Below the pieces are notes generated by a model. That model saw nothing but the letters and a program-made list of their open reading frames with translations. It was not told the origin of the DNA and made no database searches. A DNA stretch of 64,000 bases from positions 1 through 64,000 of the forward strand of contig BPHV01000004.1 in NCBI GenBank assembly GCA_026003755.1, read 5' to 3'. Shown here one piece after another: positions 18,567 through 27,443 of this stretch. Position 1 is the stretch's first letter, and the number at the start of each line of letters is the position of its first letter. Both the position numbers and the translations under genes were made by a program. The DNA is from Candidatus Roseilinea sp. (GTDB taxonomy: Bacteria; Chloroflexota; Anaerolineae; J036; Brachytrichaceae).

Positions 18567-20096
18567 ATGATGTCCTTACGGTGGATACGCGCGCTCGGCT
18601 GGGGAATTGTCGGGGCACTGTTCGCCTCACAGCTCTGGCTCTTCCAGCACTTTTCGGTGGACGACGCCTTCATCACCTTCCGCTACGTCCGTCAATTCAT
18701 CGCTGGCAACGGCCTGGTTTACAACATCGGCGAACGCGTCGAAGGCTATTCCAACTTTCTGTGGGTGATGCTTCTCGCCCCCGCACATGCACTGGGCATG
18801 GAGCTGCTCACCGCTGCCCGCCTCATCGCCATCATCCTGAGCGCGGGCACACTCCTGATCACCTATCGCCTAGCCGCAGATGGCCCCTCACCCATCCTTG
18901 CACCCACGCTGCTCGCAGCCTGTGCGCCTTTCGCCGCCTGGACCATGGGCGGTCTGGAGACGGCATTGTTCACCTTCCTGCTCACTGCCGCCACGTACAC
19001 ATTCATTCGCGAGGAAGCGTCGGGCAGCGGCAGCGCTTCCGGTCTGATCTTCGGGCTGCTCGCTCTATCCCGCCCAGAGGGAGTGTTGTTCTTCGGCCTG
19101 GCATTGGCCTACCGCTCGTGGCGCCGAGTGATTTGTCGCAGCGCCACTACCGTCAGCCATTTGAGCCATCAGCTATTGCACATGCTACGCCGCGAGTGGC
19201 GCTGGCTGGCCGGCTTTGCCATTGTGTTCGCGCCCCACTTCCTCTGGCGACTGAGCTACTACGGTTGGCCTTTGCCCAACACGGTGTACGCCAAATCCAT
19301 GGGACTGCATCCGCGCGCTTTCGTTGAGGGAGCCTATTACCTATTCGAGGGCATGACTGCCCTTGGCGGGCCGGGATTTGTGCTCTTGCCGGCAGCGCTC
19401 GTCGCGCTGAAAACGCGCACGCCGCGCCACGCTTTTCTGCTCATCAGTTGCGCAGCTTACGCCCTCTTCGTGATCATCGGCGGCGGCGACTGGATGCCGC
19501 TGCACCGATTCTGGGCGCACATCCTGCCACTGTTGGTCGTCCTCGCCCATCGCGGGATGATGACCTTGGCCGGACTGATGGCAACAGGGCACAATGCCCT
19601 GATTGGCATCGGCCTGACGCTGGTGCAGATTGCTGTTCTCCTCTTTAACGCGCTGGATGCGCGTTTAGTGCGGGGCATCGGTCAGCCGATCGCGCCCCAA
19701 GGCCAGACCATGAGCGACTACCTGCGCGCCCATTGGCAACCGGGCGACGTGCTCGCCGTCACCGACGCCGGCGGGCTGGCCTATATCCTGCCGCTTGAGG
19801 CGCGGGTGGTGGACATGTTCGGCCTGACCGACGCGCACATCGCGCATCTCACGCCGCAATTTCCCAGCGGCCTGCTCGGCCGCGGCGACGGGTTCGGGAA
19901 ATGGGATGTAGACTATGTGCTCGCGCAAAATCCACGCTTCATCCAGGTTCACGTGATCGCAAAAACGCCCGATGGAACTTTCATCGCAGACAACACCTCG
20001 AACCGCCTGCTGGTGAACGACCCGCGCTTCAAGGCGCGCTACCGGCAAGTCGCCGACACACCCGAGCTGCGAGGGCTGTTCGAGCGCATCCAGTGA
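18567..20096 (+). CDS. GT-C type membrane glycosyltransferase, AftB-like
   Basis: 509 residues with about 10 hydrophobic segments and a soluble C-terminal domain. The first loop carries VDDAFITFRYVRQF followed by GNGLVYNIGERVEGYSNFLW, closely resembling the DDA-type catalytic loop of mycobacterial terminal arabinofuranosyltransferases and their relatives. SRPEGVLFF and NTVYAKS are also typical. It likely moves a sugar from a polyprenyl-phosphate donor onto an exported glycan or protein. The acceptor is unknown. Its stop is nine bases before hisS. Confidence 0.82.
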   Translation: MMSLRWIRALGWGIVGALFASQLWLFQHFSVDDAFITFRYVRQFIAGNGLVYNIGERVEGYSNFLWVMLLAPAHALGMELLTAARLIAIILSAGTLLITYRLAADGPSPILAPTLLAACAPFAAWTMGGLETALFTFLLTAATYTFIREEASGSGSASGLIFGLLALSRPEGVLFFGLALAYRSWRRVICRSATTVSHLSHQLLHMLRREWRWLAGFAIVFAPHFLWRLSYYGWPLPNTVYAKSMGLHPRAFVEGAYYLFEGMTALGGPGFVLLPAALVALKTRTPRHAFLLISCAAYALFVIIGGGDWMPLHRFWAHILPLLVVLAHRGMMTLAGLMATGHNALIGIGLTLVQIAVLLFNALDARLVRGIGQPIAPQGQTMSDYLRAHWQPGDVLAVTDAGGLAYILPLEARVVDMFGLTDAHIAHLTPQFPSGLLGRGDGFGKWDVDYVLAQNPRFIQVHVIAKTPDGTFIADNTSNRLLVNDPRFKARYRQVADTPELRGLFERIQ

Positions 20097-20105
20097 ACAA
20101 ACGCT

Positions 20106-21473
20106 ATGCCAATCGTCACACCCAAACCGATGAGCGGATTCCCCGAGCTGCTGCCGGAGCAGCAGCTCGTGTTCAACCGCTGTCTGGACATCGTCCGTCG
20201 CACCTTCGAGCGCTACGGCTTCACGCCGATCGAGACGCCGGCCGTGGAGCGCAAAGAGGTGCTCACCTCGAAGGGCGGCAACGAGAAGGAGATCTACGCG
20301 CTCTCGCGCTTGTCTGCCGGTCCGGGCGAAAGCGCCGAGACGGAGTTCGCCCTGCACTTCGACCTGACCGTTCCGCTGGCGCGCTATGTGGCTCAGCACA
20401 AAGACAAGCTGACCTTCCCCTTCCGGCGTTATCAGATTCAAAAAGTTTGGCGCGGTGAACGCCCCCAATCCGGCCGCTACCGCGAGCTGTATCAGTGCGA
20501 CATTGACGTGATCGGCCGCGGTTCGGTCAGCTTGATGACCGACGCCGAAATTCCGAGCGTGATCTACCACGTCTTCCGCGAGATGGACATCGGCCGGTTC
20601 GTCGTGCGCATCAACAATCGCCGACTGTTGCAGGGATTCTTCGACGCCGTCGGCGTGCCGGCGGAAAGCAAGATCGCGGTGTTGCGCGCCGTGGACGCCC
20701 TGGAGAAGATCGGGCGCGACGCCGTGGCGCACACGTTGGTCCACAAGGTGGGTCTGAGCGAGGCAACGACCGGCCGCATCCTCGACTTCCTCAACAGCAG
20801 CCGAGGCCGGCCGGCCGATGACGTGCTGCGCACCCTGCAGTCGCAAATCGAAAGCGGGCAAGTCAACACCGAGGACTTCTCGCGCGGCGTGCATGAGCTG
20901 AAAACCGTCGTCGAGGGCATGCGCAGCCTCGGCGTGCCGGACGACGCCTTCGAAGTGGACCTGAGCATTGCGCGCGGGCTGGACTATTACACCGGCACGG
21001 TCTACGAGACGCGCCTGGTCGCGCACCCCGACCTGGGCAGCATCTGTTCGGGCGGGCGCTACGACGACCTGGCCAGTTACTTCACCCACGAGAAGCTACC
21101 TGGCGTCGGCATCTCGATCGGCCTAAGCCGGCTGGTGCTGCGCTTGTTGGACGCCGGTGTGCTCAAGCCCGGCCCGGCGACGCCCGCGCTCGTGCTGGTC
21201 ACGACAATGGATCCGGCGCACATGCAGGACTACCTGCGGATCGGCGCCGAGCTGCGCGCGCACGGCATCGCCGCCGAGGTCTACCTGGAGAAGGCCCGGC
21301 TGGGCGACCAGTTGAAGTACGCCAGTCGCAAGGGATTCCGTTTCGCGGTGATCGCAGGCGAAACGGAGTTCACTGCCGGTCAGGTGAAGGTCAAGAATCT
21401 GGCCACAGCCGGCGAGCAGACGCTGCCCCGCGATGAAGTTGCAGCAGCGCTGGCCGAGATGGTGCACAGATGA
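20106..21473 (+). CDS. hisS: histidyl-tRNA synthetase
   Basis: 455 residues, class II synthetase. Motif 1 lies around FERYGFTPIETPAVER, motif 2 is FRRYQIQKVWRGERPQSGRYRE split over the active site, and the His-specific signatures are present: FDLTVPLARYV, RGLDYYTGTVYE, and motif 3 in GVGISIGLSRLV. The C-terminal anticodon-binding domain begins near residue 360 (ALVLVTTMD). It charges tRNA-His in the cytoplasm. It overlaps nadK by four bases (ATGA), implying coupled translation. Confidence 0.95.
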   Translation: MPIVTPKPMSGFPELLPEQQLVFNRCLDIVRRTFERYGFTPIETPAVERKEVLTSKGGNEKEIYALSRLSAGPGESAETEFALHFDLTVPLARYVAQHKDKLTFPFRRYQIQKVWRGERPQSGRYRELYQCDIDVIGRGSVSLMTDAEIPSVIYHVFREMDIGRFVVRINNRRLLQGFFDAVGVPAESKIAVLRAVDALEKIGRDAVAHTLVHKVGLSEATTGRILDFLNSSRGRPADDVLRTLQSQIESGQVNTEDFSRGVHELKTVVEGMRSLGVPDDAFEVDLSIARGLDYYTGTVYETRLVAHPDLGSICSGGRYDDLASYFTHEKLPGVGISIGLSRLVLRLLDAGVLKPGPATPALVLVTTMDPAHMQDYLRIGAELRAHGIAAEVYLEKARLGDQLKYASRKGFRFAVIAGETEFTAGQVKVKNLATAGEQTLPRDEVAAALAEMVHR

Positions 21474-22309
21474 TCCAGGCAGTGGGCGTCCTCGATCACC
21501 CCAAGCTGCCGGCGACCGCCGAGGTGGCCGACGAAATCGGCGCGGCGCTGCGCGCCTGGGGTGTGCTGTCCTATCGCGCCAAGACGTGGGACACGGCCGC
21601 GCTGGAAGCGATCATCCCCAAGGTGGATTTGATCGTGGTGCTGGGCGGCGATGGCAGCACGCTGCGCGCCGCCCGCGTGGCTGCGCCGCACGACGTGCCG
21701 GTCGCCTCGGTCAACATGGGTCGGCTGGGCTTCTTGTCCGAGATGACGCCGGCCAACTGGCGCGAAGCACTGCAACGCATGATCGCGGGCGATTACTGGC
21801 GCGAAGAACGCATCATGATCCACGCCGAGGCATACCGCGAGGAGACGATGCTGAGCGCGCACGAAGCGCTGAATGATGTGGTGGTGAGTCGCGGCACGCT
21901 CGCGCGCATCGTGCGCCCGGAAGTACACGTGGACGGCAGCCGTTTGACGACCTTCGCCTGCGACGGCCTGATCGTGGCCACGCCGACCGGCAGCACCGCA
22001 TACGCGCTGGCCGCCGGCGGGCCGATCCTGCCCCCCACCCTACAGAATTTCGTGCTCGTCCCAATCGCGCCACACCTCAGCTTGGACAAGCCCGTCGTGC
22101 TATCACAAGGTTCCACGGTCGAGATCGTCATCCACACCGACCACCAGGCCATCCTGACCGCCGACGGCCAACACGAGACGACGCTCAAGGACGGCGACCG
22201 CGTGCTGGTGCGCGCCAGCGAGCATGTGGCCGTGTTTGCGCGCGTGCAACCGCCTTCATACTTCTACCGCACCTTGATGGCGCGCCTGAAAGGTGAGGGA
22301 TGTGATTGA
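21470..22309 (+). CDS. nadK: NAD kinase
   Basis: 279 residues. The NADK signature VVLGGDGSTLRAAR is near residue 60, VNMGRLGFLSE follows, and the second conserved block TPTGSTAYALAAGGPILPP is near 165-185. It phosphorylates NAD to NADP. It overlaps hisS by ATGA. The stop abuts a heptanucleotide repeat array. Confidence 0.95.
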   Translation: MIQAVGVLDHPKLPATAEVADEIGAALRAWGVLSYRAKTWDTAALEAIIPKVDLIVVLGGDGSTLRAARVAAPHDVPVASVNMGRLGFLSEMTPANWREALQRMIAGDYWREERIMIHAEAYREETMLSAHEALNDVVVSRGTLARIVRPEVHVDGSRLTTFACDGLIVATPTGSTAYALAAGGPILPPTLQNFVLVPIAPHLSLDKPVVLSQGSTVEIVIHTDHQAILTADGQHETTLKDGDRVLVRASEHVAVFARVQPPSYFYRTLMARLKGEGCD

Positions 22310-22446
22310 GAGTCCAGAGTCCAGAGTCCAGAGTCCAGAATCCAGAGTCCAGAGTCCAGAGTCCAGAATCCAGAATCCAGAGTCCAGAGTCCAGAATCCA
22401 GAATCCAGAGTCCAGAGTCCAGAGTCTAGAGTCTAGAGTCTAGAGC
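22309..22446. repeat. heptanucleotide array GAGTCCA (about 19 copies)
   Basis: Near-perfect head-to-tail 7-base units, mostly GAGTCCA with GAATCCA and, at the right end, GAGTCTA variants. It begins at the last base of nadK. A G-rich run (22448-22487, several GGGG tracts) follows and could form a quadruplex. Confidence 0.95.
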
Positions 22447-22528
22447 CTGGGAGTCGGAAGTGGGGAGTGGGGGGTGGGGAGTAGGAAGCGAGAAATCGAA
22501 ACTTGAAACTCTGATCTCCAAATCTCCG

Positions 22529-22600
22529 CTCTGACTTCTGACTTCTGACTTCTGACTTCTGACTTCTGACCTCTGACTTCTGACCCCTGACCCCTGTCCC
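22529..22600. repeat. heptanucleotide array TTCTGAC (about 10 copies)
   Basis: Seven-base units TTCTGAC with CTCTGAC and CCCTGAC variants, ending seven bases before the M20 peptidase start. Read on the other strand the unit is GTCAGAA. The same unit recurs in the leuS leader near 49.04-49.11 kb. Confidence 0.95.
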
Positions 22601-22606
22601 CCGACT

Positions 22607-23728
22607 ATGCACCCACTCATCGCTTATCTCGATGCGCAGCTTCCGGCGATGACCGAGCTGCTGACGCGGATTGTGAGCTGCGAATCGTTCAGCGCCGACA
22701 AAGCCGGCGTGGACGCAGTCGCCCGGCTGATCGCGCACGAGCTGCGGTCGCGCGGCGCCGAGGTGACCGTCTTCCCGCAAACCCAAACCGGCGACCACGT
22801 GCTGGGCGTCTTCAATCGCGGCGCGGGATCGCCAATCGCCATGATCCTGCACATGGACACCGTGCACCCGCCCGGCTCGTTTGCGGCGCGCTACAAGATC
22901 GAAGACGGCAAGATGTACGGCCCCGGCGTATTTGACATGAAGGCCAGCCACGTCATCGCGCTCTACGCCGTGCAGGCGTTGCAGGCGCTGGGCCAAATGC
23001 CCCGGCGCGAGATCCGCATGCTGTTCACCAGCGACGAAGAGATCGGCAGCTTCACATCCGAAGCGCTCATCGTAGAGCAGGCGCGCGGCGCACAACTGGT
23101 AATGGTCATGGAGCCGGCGTTGGCCGACGGACGGCTGAAGTCGTCACGGCGCGGCGTGGGCAACTTCACCGTCGTCGCGCGCGGGCGCGCTTCGCATGCC
23201 GGCGGCGGCCACGAGCGCGGCATCAACGCCATCCAGGAGATGGCCCATCACATCCTCGCCATCCACGCGCTGACCAACTACCAGCGCGGCATCGCGACCA
23301 CGGTGAGCGAGGTCAAGGGCGGCATCGCCCACAACGTCGTGCCCGATCGCTGCGAAATCCACGTGGATGCCCGCGCCAACACGCAGGACGACGCCGACTG
23401 GCTCACCCGACAGATCTACAGCTTACAGCCGGTGTTGCCCGGCGCGCAACTGGAAGTGAGCGGCAAGTTCGAGCGCCCGCCGATGGAATGCAACGCCGAG
23501 CGCCTGGCCATCTTCGAGCGCATGAAGCAGATCGTCGCGCCGATCCTCACGCTGGAACACGGCCCGAGCGGCGCCGGCAGCGACGCAGCCTTCACTGCCC
23601 CGATCGCGCCGACGATGGACGGCCTAGGCGCAGTAGGCGATGGCCTGCACGCCGCCGATGAGCATATCCTCCTCTCATCCCTCGTCGAGCGCGCAGCCAT
23701 GAACGCCCTGATTTTGCAGGCGTGGTAG
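22607..23728 (+). CDS. M20 family metallopeptidase, glutamate carboxypeptidase-like
   Basis: 373 residues. Metal-binding and catalytic motifs occur in order: LHMDTVHPPG, YGPGVFDMKAS, FTSDEEIGS (catalytic Glu), MEPAL, and the late histidine in GDGLHAADE. The dimerisation insert is present (ARGRASHAGGGHERG). This pattern fits the CPG2/PepT-like branch that removes C-terminal amino acids from small peptides or acylated amino acids. No signal peptide is evident. It lies directly after the repeat array, so its promoter or ribosome site is within or next to low-complexity DNA. Confidence 0.88.
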   Translation: MHPLIAYLDAQLPAMTELLTRIVSCESFSADKAGVDAVARLIAHELRSRGAEVTVFPQTQTGDHVLGVFNRGAGSPIAMILHMDTVHPPGSFAARYKIEDGKMYGPGVFDMKASHVIALYAVQALQALGQMPRREIRMLFTSDEEIGSFTSEALIVEQARGAQLVMVMEPALADGRLKSSRRGVGNFTVVARGRASHAGGGHERGINAIQEMAHHILAIHALTNYQRGIATTVSEVKGGIAHNVVPDRCEIHVDARANTQDDADWLTRQIYSLQPVLPGAQLEVSGKFERPPMECNAERLAIFERMKQIVAPILTLEHGPSGAGSDAAFTAPIAPTMDGLGAVGDGLHAADEHILLSSLVERAAMNALILQAW

Positions 23729-23779
23729 AGCGCCATCGGCTCACGCCCAGGGCGCAATCGGACAGCCAAAGGCAGCCTT

Positions 23780-25045
23780 TTATCGGCCCAGGGCTATCAG
23801 CTCAATCGCAGCCTTCACCTGCGGATCGTCCTGCAGCGCATAGCGCCACCATTCAACATCCACCCGCCGGTCAGGCTGCACCCCCCGCCCTTCTAGAAAA
23901 CGGCCTTTCGGATCACGGTAATGCTTTACCGCAGCCCACAGCACCGAGCCATCGGGCAAACGCAGCGCCTGCAACATCTCGACATTGCCGGATGTGGGCA
24001 TACCCACCACGCGCGCCCGTCCGCTTGTCTGCATGACCGCGACGAAGATGTCGCCGGAGCTGTTCGTCCCCGGGCCGGCGAGCACGACTACCGGCACGTC
24101 GTCCAGCGCGGGAATCGTCCTGCCGCGCGGAATGGTGTAAGCGTCCACCTCGCCAGACCGGCTGACGTAGCTGCCGGCCGAGCCGCCGTCAACGAGCAAG
24201 GCGAGCACCTCCACCATTTGCCCGATGACGCCGCCGTCGTTTGCGCGCATATCCACGATCAAGCCGTTCAGCCGACCGTCGCGCAGCAGCCGCAACAGCG
24301 CCTCGCGTGCGCGCATGCTCGTGGTAAACGAGAGGAAGTCATAGATCGCCAGATAGCCGATGTCATCGGGCAGGCGATGGGCAACCACGGACGGCGGGAT
24401 GAGCGCGGTCGAATAGGTCTCGCGCTCAATGGACACCTCGCGCGGCGCGCCGTTAGGCGGCTGCACCGTGACACGCACCATGCCCGCACGGCCGTAGAGC
24501 AGATGCGCGCGATCCTCGCGATCCAGGCGGACGCCCTCAATCGCCACGATGCGATCACCCGGCTTGAGCGCGGCTTCGGCCTTCGAGTTGGGAATGACCT
24601 GCAACACCAGCAAGCTGTGGTCCGGCATCCTGCGCAAGCTGGCCGCCAGGCCGGTGACCGAAGCCGTGCCGCTGCCCAAGCGATAGCTTTGCAACGCGTC
24701 GGCCCGTTGCGGCGGCAGGAAGGTCGAGTGACCGTCGTTCAGCCTGCCGACCATCTCCACCATCAGGCGATAGAACTCCGGCGGGGTCTGCGCCGCGCGC
24801 ACCCGCGGCTCATACTCCATGCGGATAGCGTGCCAGTCCAGGCCGTTGAAATCGGGATACACATAGTGATCGTGGATGAACTGCCACGTGCGCATAAACA
24901 CCTGCCGGGCGTGGTCGAGCTTGAACGGCTGCAGCGGGGCAGCAAAGGGCGACGACGACTGCGCCAGGGCGCCGTCGGTGGACGCTATCCAGCCGGTGAG
25001 CGCAAGGATGAGGGAGAGGGAGACCCTGATACAGGTGTAGGTCAT
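23780..25045 (-). CDS. exported S41 family peptidase with PDZ domain
   Basis: 421 residues from the ATG at 25045, which gives a clean signal peptide (MTYTCIRVSLSLILALTGW... cleaved near ALAQ); an upstream start at 25111 would bury it. An N-terminal helical region is followed by NDGHSTFLP, a PDZ domain (VIPNSKAEAALKPGDRIVAIEG) and the tricorn-like protease core with GYLAIYDFLS, LIVDMRANDGG and VVLAGPGTNSSGD, where a serine of the NSSGD element is the probable nucleophile. It likely degrades proteins outside the membrane. Convergent with the M20 gene. Confidence 0.85.
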   Translation of the reverse strand: MTYTCIRVSLSLILALTGWIASTDGALAQSSSPFAAPLQPFKLDHARQVFMRTWQFIHDHYVYPDFNGLDWHAIRMEYEPRVRAAQTPPEFYRLMVEMVGRLNDGHSTFLPPQRADALQSYRLGSGTASVTGLAASLRRMPDHSLLVLQVIPNSKAEAALKPGDRIVAIEGVRLDREDRAHLLYGRAGMVRVTVQPPNGAPREVSIERETYSTALIPPSVVAHRLPDDIGYLAIYDFLSFTTSMRAREALLRLLRDGRLNGLIVDMRANDGGVIGQMVEVLALLVDGGSAGSYVSRSGEVDAYTIPRGRTIPALDDVPVVVLAGPGTNSSGDIFVAVMQTSGRARVVGMPTSGNVEMLQALRLPDGSVLWAAVKHYRDPKGRFLEGRGVQPDRRVDVEWWRYALQDDPQVKAAIELIALGR

Positions 25046-25237
25046 GGTTGGTTCTGAGTTATGATTTGGCGATTTATTACGTAAGCGCCAACCAGGACAG
25101 GCGCTGACCAAGGCCGTATGTTAACGGATGATCTGAAATACGGCATCTCGGCGCGCGCCTTTACCTGGTCATGGTGACGGAGTCCCCCCCCAAGGCGCGG
25201 GCCGGCGCTTCGCTGTCAACCACGATGCACCTGGCCA

Positions 25238-26362
25238 TCAAAATGGCCGGAGCGTGAAGATGGAGAGAAACAGGATGAACGCGCCAATGAAGGCAGCCTT
25301 GCGCCGCAGGTCAAGTGGTGTGATGTCGTTCAGCGGCTGAGCGTGATTGAGACCGCTGAACACGGCGAAGGCCATCCAGATCAACCACGTCGGCGACGCG
25401 GTGAGGCCGAGCACGGCCATGATCGCGACCGTTACCAGGCCAACTCGGCGCGCCCATTGGCGCCCCAATGCAGCGTAAGCAATGTGGCCGCCGTCAAGCT
25501 GACCGACCGGCAGCAGGTTCAGCGCGGTGATCACCAGGCCGAAGCGCGCCGCCAGCAGCACCGGATTCATGATGATTCCGTAGTCTATGGCTTCTGGCCG
25601 GAACAGCGCGATCAACAGCGTGATCAAATAAGAGCGCGTGGGGGGAGGCGGATCGTTGGTCAGCGTCGCCGCGACCAGGCCCACCACGAACAGCGGCACG
25701 GCGACCAGCAAGCCGGCAATTGGCCCACCCATGCCGACATCGAACAGCGCGCGCCGGTTCTCCACCGCGCCGCGCATCTGGATGAATGCCCCGAACGTGC
25801 CCAGCGTGCCCGGCAGCGGCACCGGGATGAAATAGGGCAGCGTGACCGGCACGCCATGTCGCCGGGCCTGCACATAGTGCCCAAGCTCATGCACGGCCAA
25901 GATGGCCAGCAAGGTGAGCGAGAACGGAACGCCGCTCTCCAGAATCGAGGGCCACGACAAATCGCCGCCCGGCGTGAGCGCCGCTGCGAACATGCCGCCG
26001 AAGAGTGTGGTGGTGAGCACCGTCGCCAGGAACAGCAGCAAATTCACCCACGGTCGCTGGGTCAGCAGCGCTTGCAGGCTCCCTTTGAGCGCCATTACCT
26101 CTTGACGCTCGCCCGAGTCGCTCTCGCGCAGCAGCGGCACGTAGCCCAGGTCGGTGAAGCGCGCCTTGAGCCGCTCGAACGCTTCCTGCGCGCCGATCCG
26201 CAGCCGGCCCTTGAAGGCGACGGCCTGGCCGGCAGCCAGCTCTTGCAACTCTTCGATGGCCATGACTTCGGCAACGCGCGCGCGCAGCAGCATCAGCGCC
26301 TCGCGGCCATTGGGCAGCCGATCGGGGGCCGCGCCGGCAACATAGATTTTGGGCTCATCCAT
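25238..26362 (-). CDS. M50 site-2 protease family membrane protein
   Basis: 374 residues with about seven membrane segments. The zinc motif HELGHY is near residue 158 and the second site NLLPVGQLDGGH near 285, both essential in site-2 proteases. A soluble N-terminal domain of about 100 residues resembles the EGY/Rip-type members of plants, cyanobacteria and Chloroflexota. It would cleave substrates inside the membrane. The neighbouring exported S41 protease is on the same strand, 190 bases downstream, so stepwise proteolysis is conceivable but not shown. Confidence 0.88.
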   Translation of the reverse strand: MDEPKIYVAGAAPDRLPNGREALMLLRARVAEVMAIEELQELAAGQAVAFKGRLRIGAQEAFERLKARFTDLGYVPLLRESDSGERQEVMALKGSLQALLTQRPWVNLLLFLATVLTTTLFGGMFAAALTPGGDLSWPSILESGVPFSLTLLAILAVHELGHYVQARRHGVPVTLPYFIPVPLPGTLGTFGAFIQMRGAVENRRALFDVGMGGPIAGLLVAVPLFVVGLVAATLTNDPPPPTRSYLITLLIALFRPEAIDYGIIMNPVLLAARFGLVITALNLLPVGQLDGGHIAYAALGRQWARRVGLVTVAIMAVLGLTASPTWLIWMAFAVFSGLNHAQPLNDITPLDLRRKAAFIGAFILFLSIFTLRPF

Positions 26363-26495
26363 TCATGGGCAACTTTAGCCCAGGGAGATGAGAAAGGAGT
26401 AAGCACGCCAAGCGACGTGCGCGGACTCAGCGAGGCCAGGGTAAAAACGTTGCCGGTCGGACAGGCAAGGCATAGCCTGCGCTACCCTGCGCACT

Positions 26496-27440
26496 TTACG
26501 CTGCACATGCGGCCAAGCCGGCGCGCAGCATGGCCTCCTGCTGCTTCAGGTTGCGCCCGATGAACTGGATGAAGCACTGACCGCCGGCGGCAGGCAGCCG
26601 CTCCAGCCCAAACCGGCGCGGCACAAAGTTGAACAGCGATAAGCTATCATCGCCGGCCATCCGCACAAAGCCTTTGGCGCGATACACATCGCGCATTGCC
26701 TCGCTGCGCAGGAAGTCCGCCAGCTTGTCCTCGTCAAGCCACTCAGGGGCCGGCAGCGTCAAACTTTCAATTTCATCATGGCGCAGATGGTCATGGTCGG
26801 GCGCGTGGTCATCGGTCCGCGCCGCAAGGTCGCGCGCGGCATGTGCAGCATGCGCCCCAAACAGCACGCCCGGCGGCACATCAGCGTAGCGAGTGGGGAT
26901 GATGGCACATTTGCGATTGAAGCGACGCACCTGCGCCTCGACCTGCGCCAGTTGCTCAGGCGTTACCAGCTCGCGCTTATTCAGCAACACGAAGTCGGCC
27001 ATAGACACCTGCGTCTCCACCGCCGCCGAGTAGCGCATGTATTCGAGGAAGCGCTCGGCGTCAATCACCGTGATGACCGAATCGAGCCGCAGGCGCGGAT
27101 GATGCAGGCCGTGCAGCACGGTTTGTGGGTTAGTCACCCCGCTGCTCTCAACCACGAGCATGTCCGGCGGATGGGCTTCGATGATCTGACGGACGGTCGC
27201 CTCGAACTCCCCCCGAATGGTGCAGCAGATGCAGCCGGACGAGAGGCGCGCCACGATGCCAGCTTCGCCCACTTCTTGCGCAAGCAGTTGGCCGTCCACG
27301 TCCACGTCGGCCAGGTCGTTGACGATGAAGGCGATGCGCCGGCCGGCGGCGAAGTCGCTGCGGATGAGATTTCTCAGCAGCGTAGTTTTGCCCGCGCCGA
27401 GGAAGCCGGTCACCACCACATAGGCAATGCGATGCGCCAT
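26496..27440 (-). CDS. COG0523 (CobW/ZNG1-type) metal-handling GTPase A
   Basis: 314 residues. Walker A GFLGAGKT (12-19), metal motif CICC (70-73), ESSGVTNP, an NKRE version of the NKxD guanine motif, and a His-rich loop (DDHAPDHDHLRHDE, near 215-230). The C-terminal CobW domain is complete. Such GTPases deliver or allocate zinc (or cobalt) to client proteins. Three base pairs separate it from GTPase B upstream, so they share an mRNA. Confidence 0.9.
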   Translation of the reverse strand: MAHRIAYVVVTGFLGAGKTTLLRNLIRSDFAAGRRIAFIVNDLADVDVDGQLLAQEVGEAGIVARLSSGCICCTIRGEFEATVRQIIEAHPPDMLVVESSGVTNPQTVLHGLHHPRLRLDSVITVIDAERFLEYMRYSAAVETQVSMADFVLLNKRELVTPEQLAQVEAQVRRFNRKCAIIPTRYADVPPGVLFGAHAAHAARDLAARTDDHAPDHDHLRHDEIESLTLPAPEWLDEDKLADFLRSEAMRDVYRAKGFVRMAGDDSLSLFNFVPRRFGLERLPAAGGQCFIQFIGRNLKQQEAMLRAGLAACAA

Positions 27441-27443
27441 TCC

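Noticed and set aside
19665-21089. 474-residue minus-strand open frame opposite hisS
   Set aside because: Shadow of hisS and the GT-C gene end; no recognisable domain.
22309-22600. CRISPR-like reading of the repeat arrays
   Set aside because: Units are 7 bases with no spacers; they are simple tandem repeats.
25343-26563. 406-residue plus-strand open frame opposite the M50 protease gene
   Set aside because: Composition is Arg/Gln/His-rich with no domain pattern; the minus strand encodes a clear protease with its zinc motifs.
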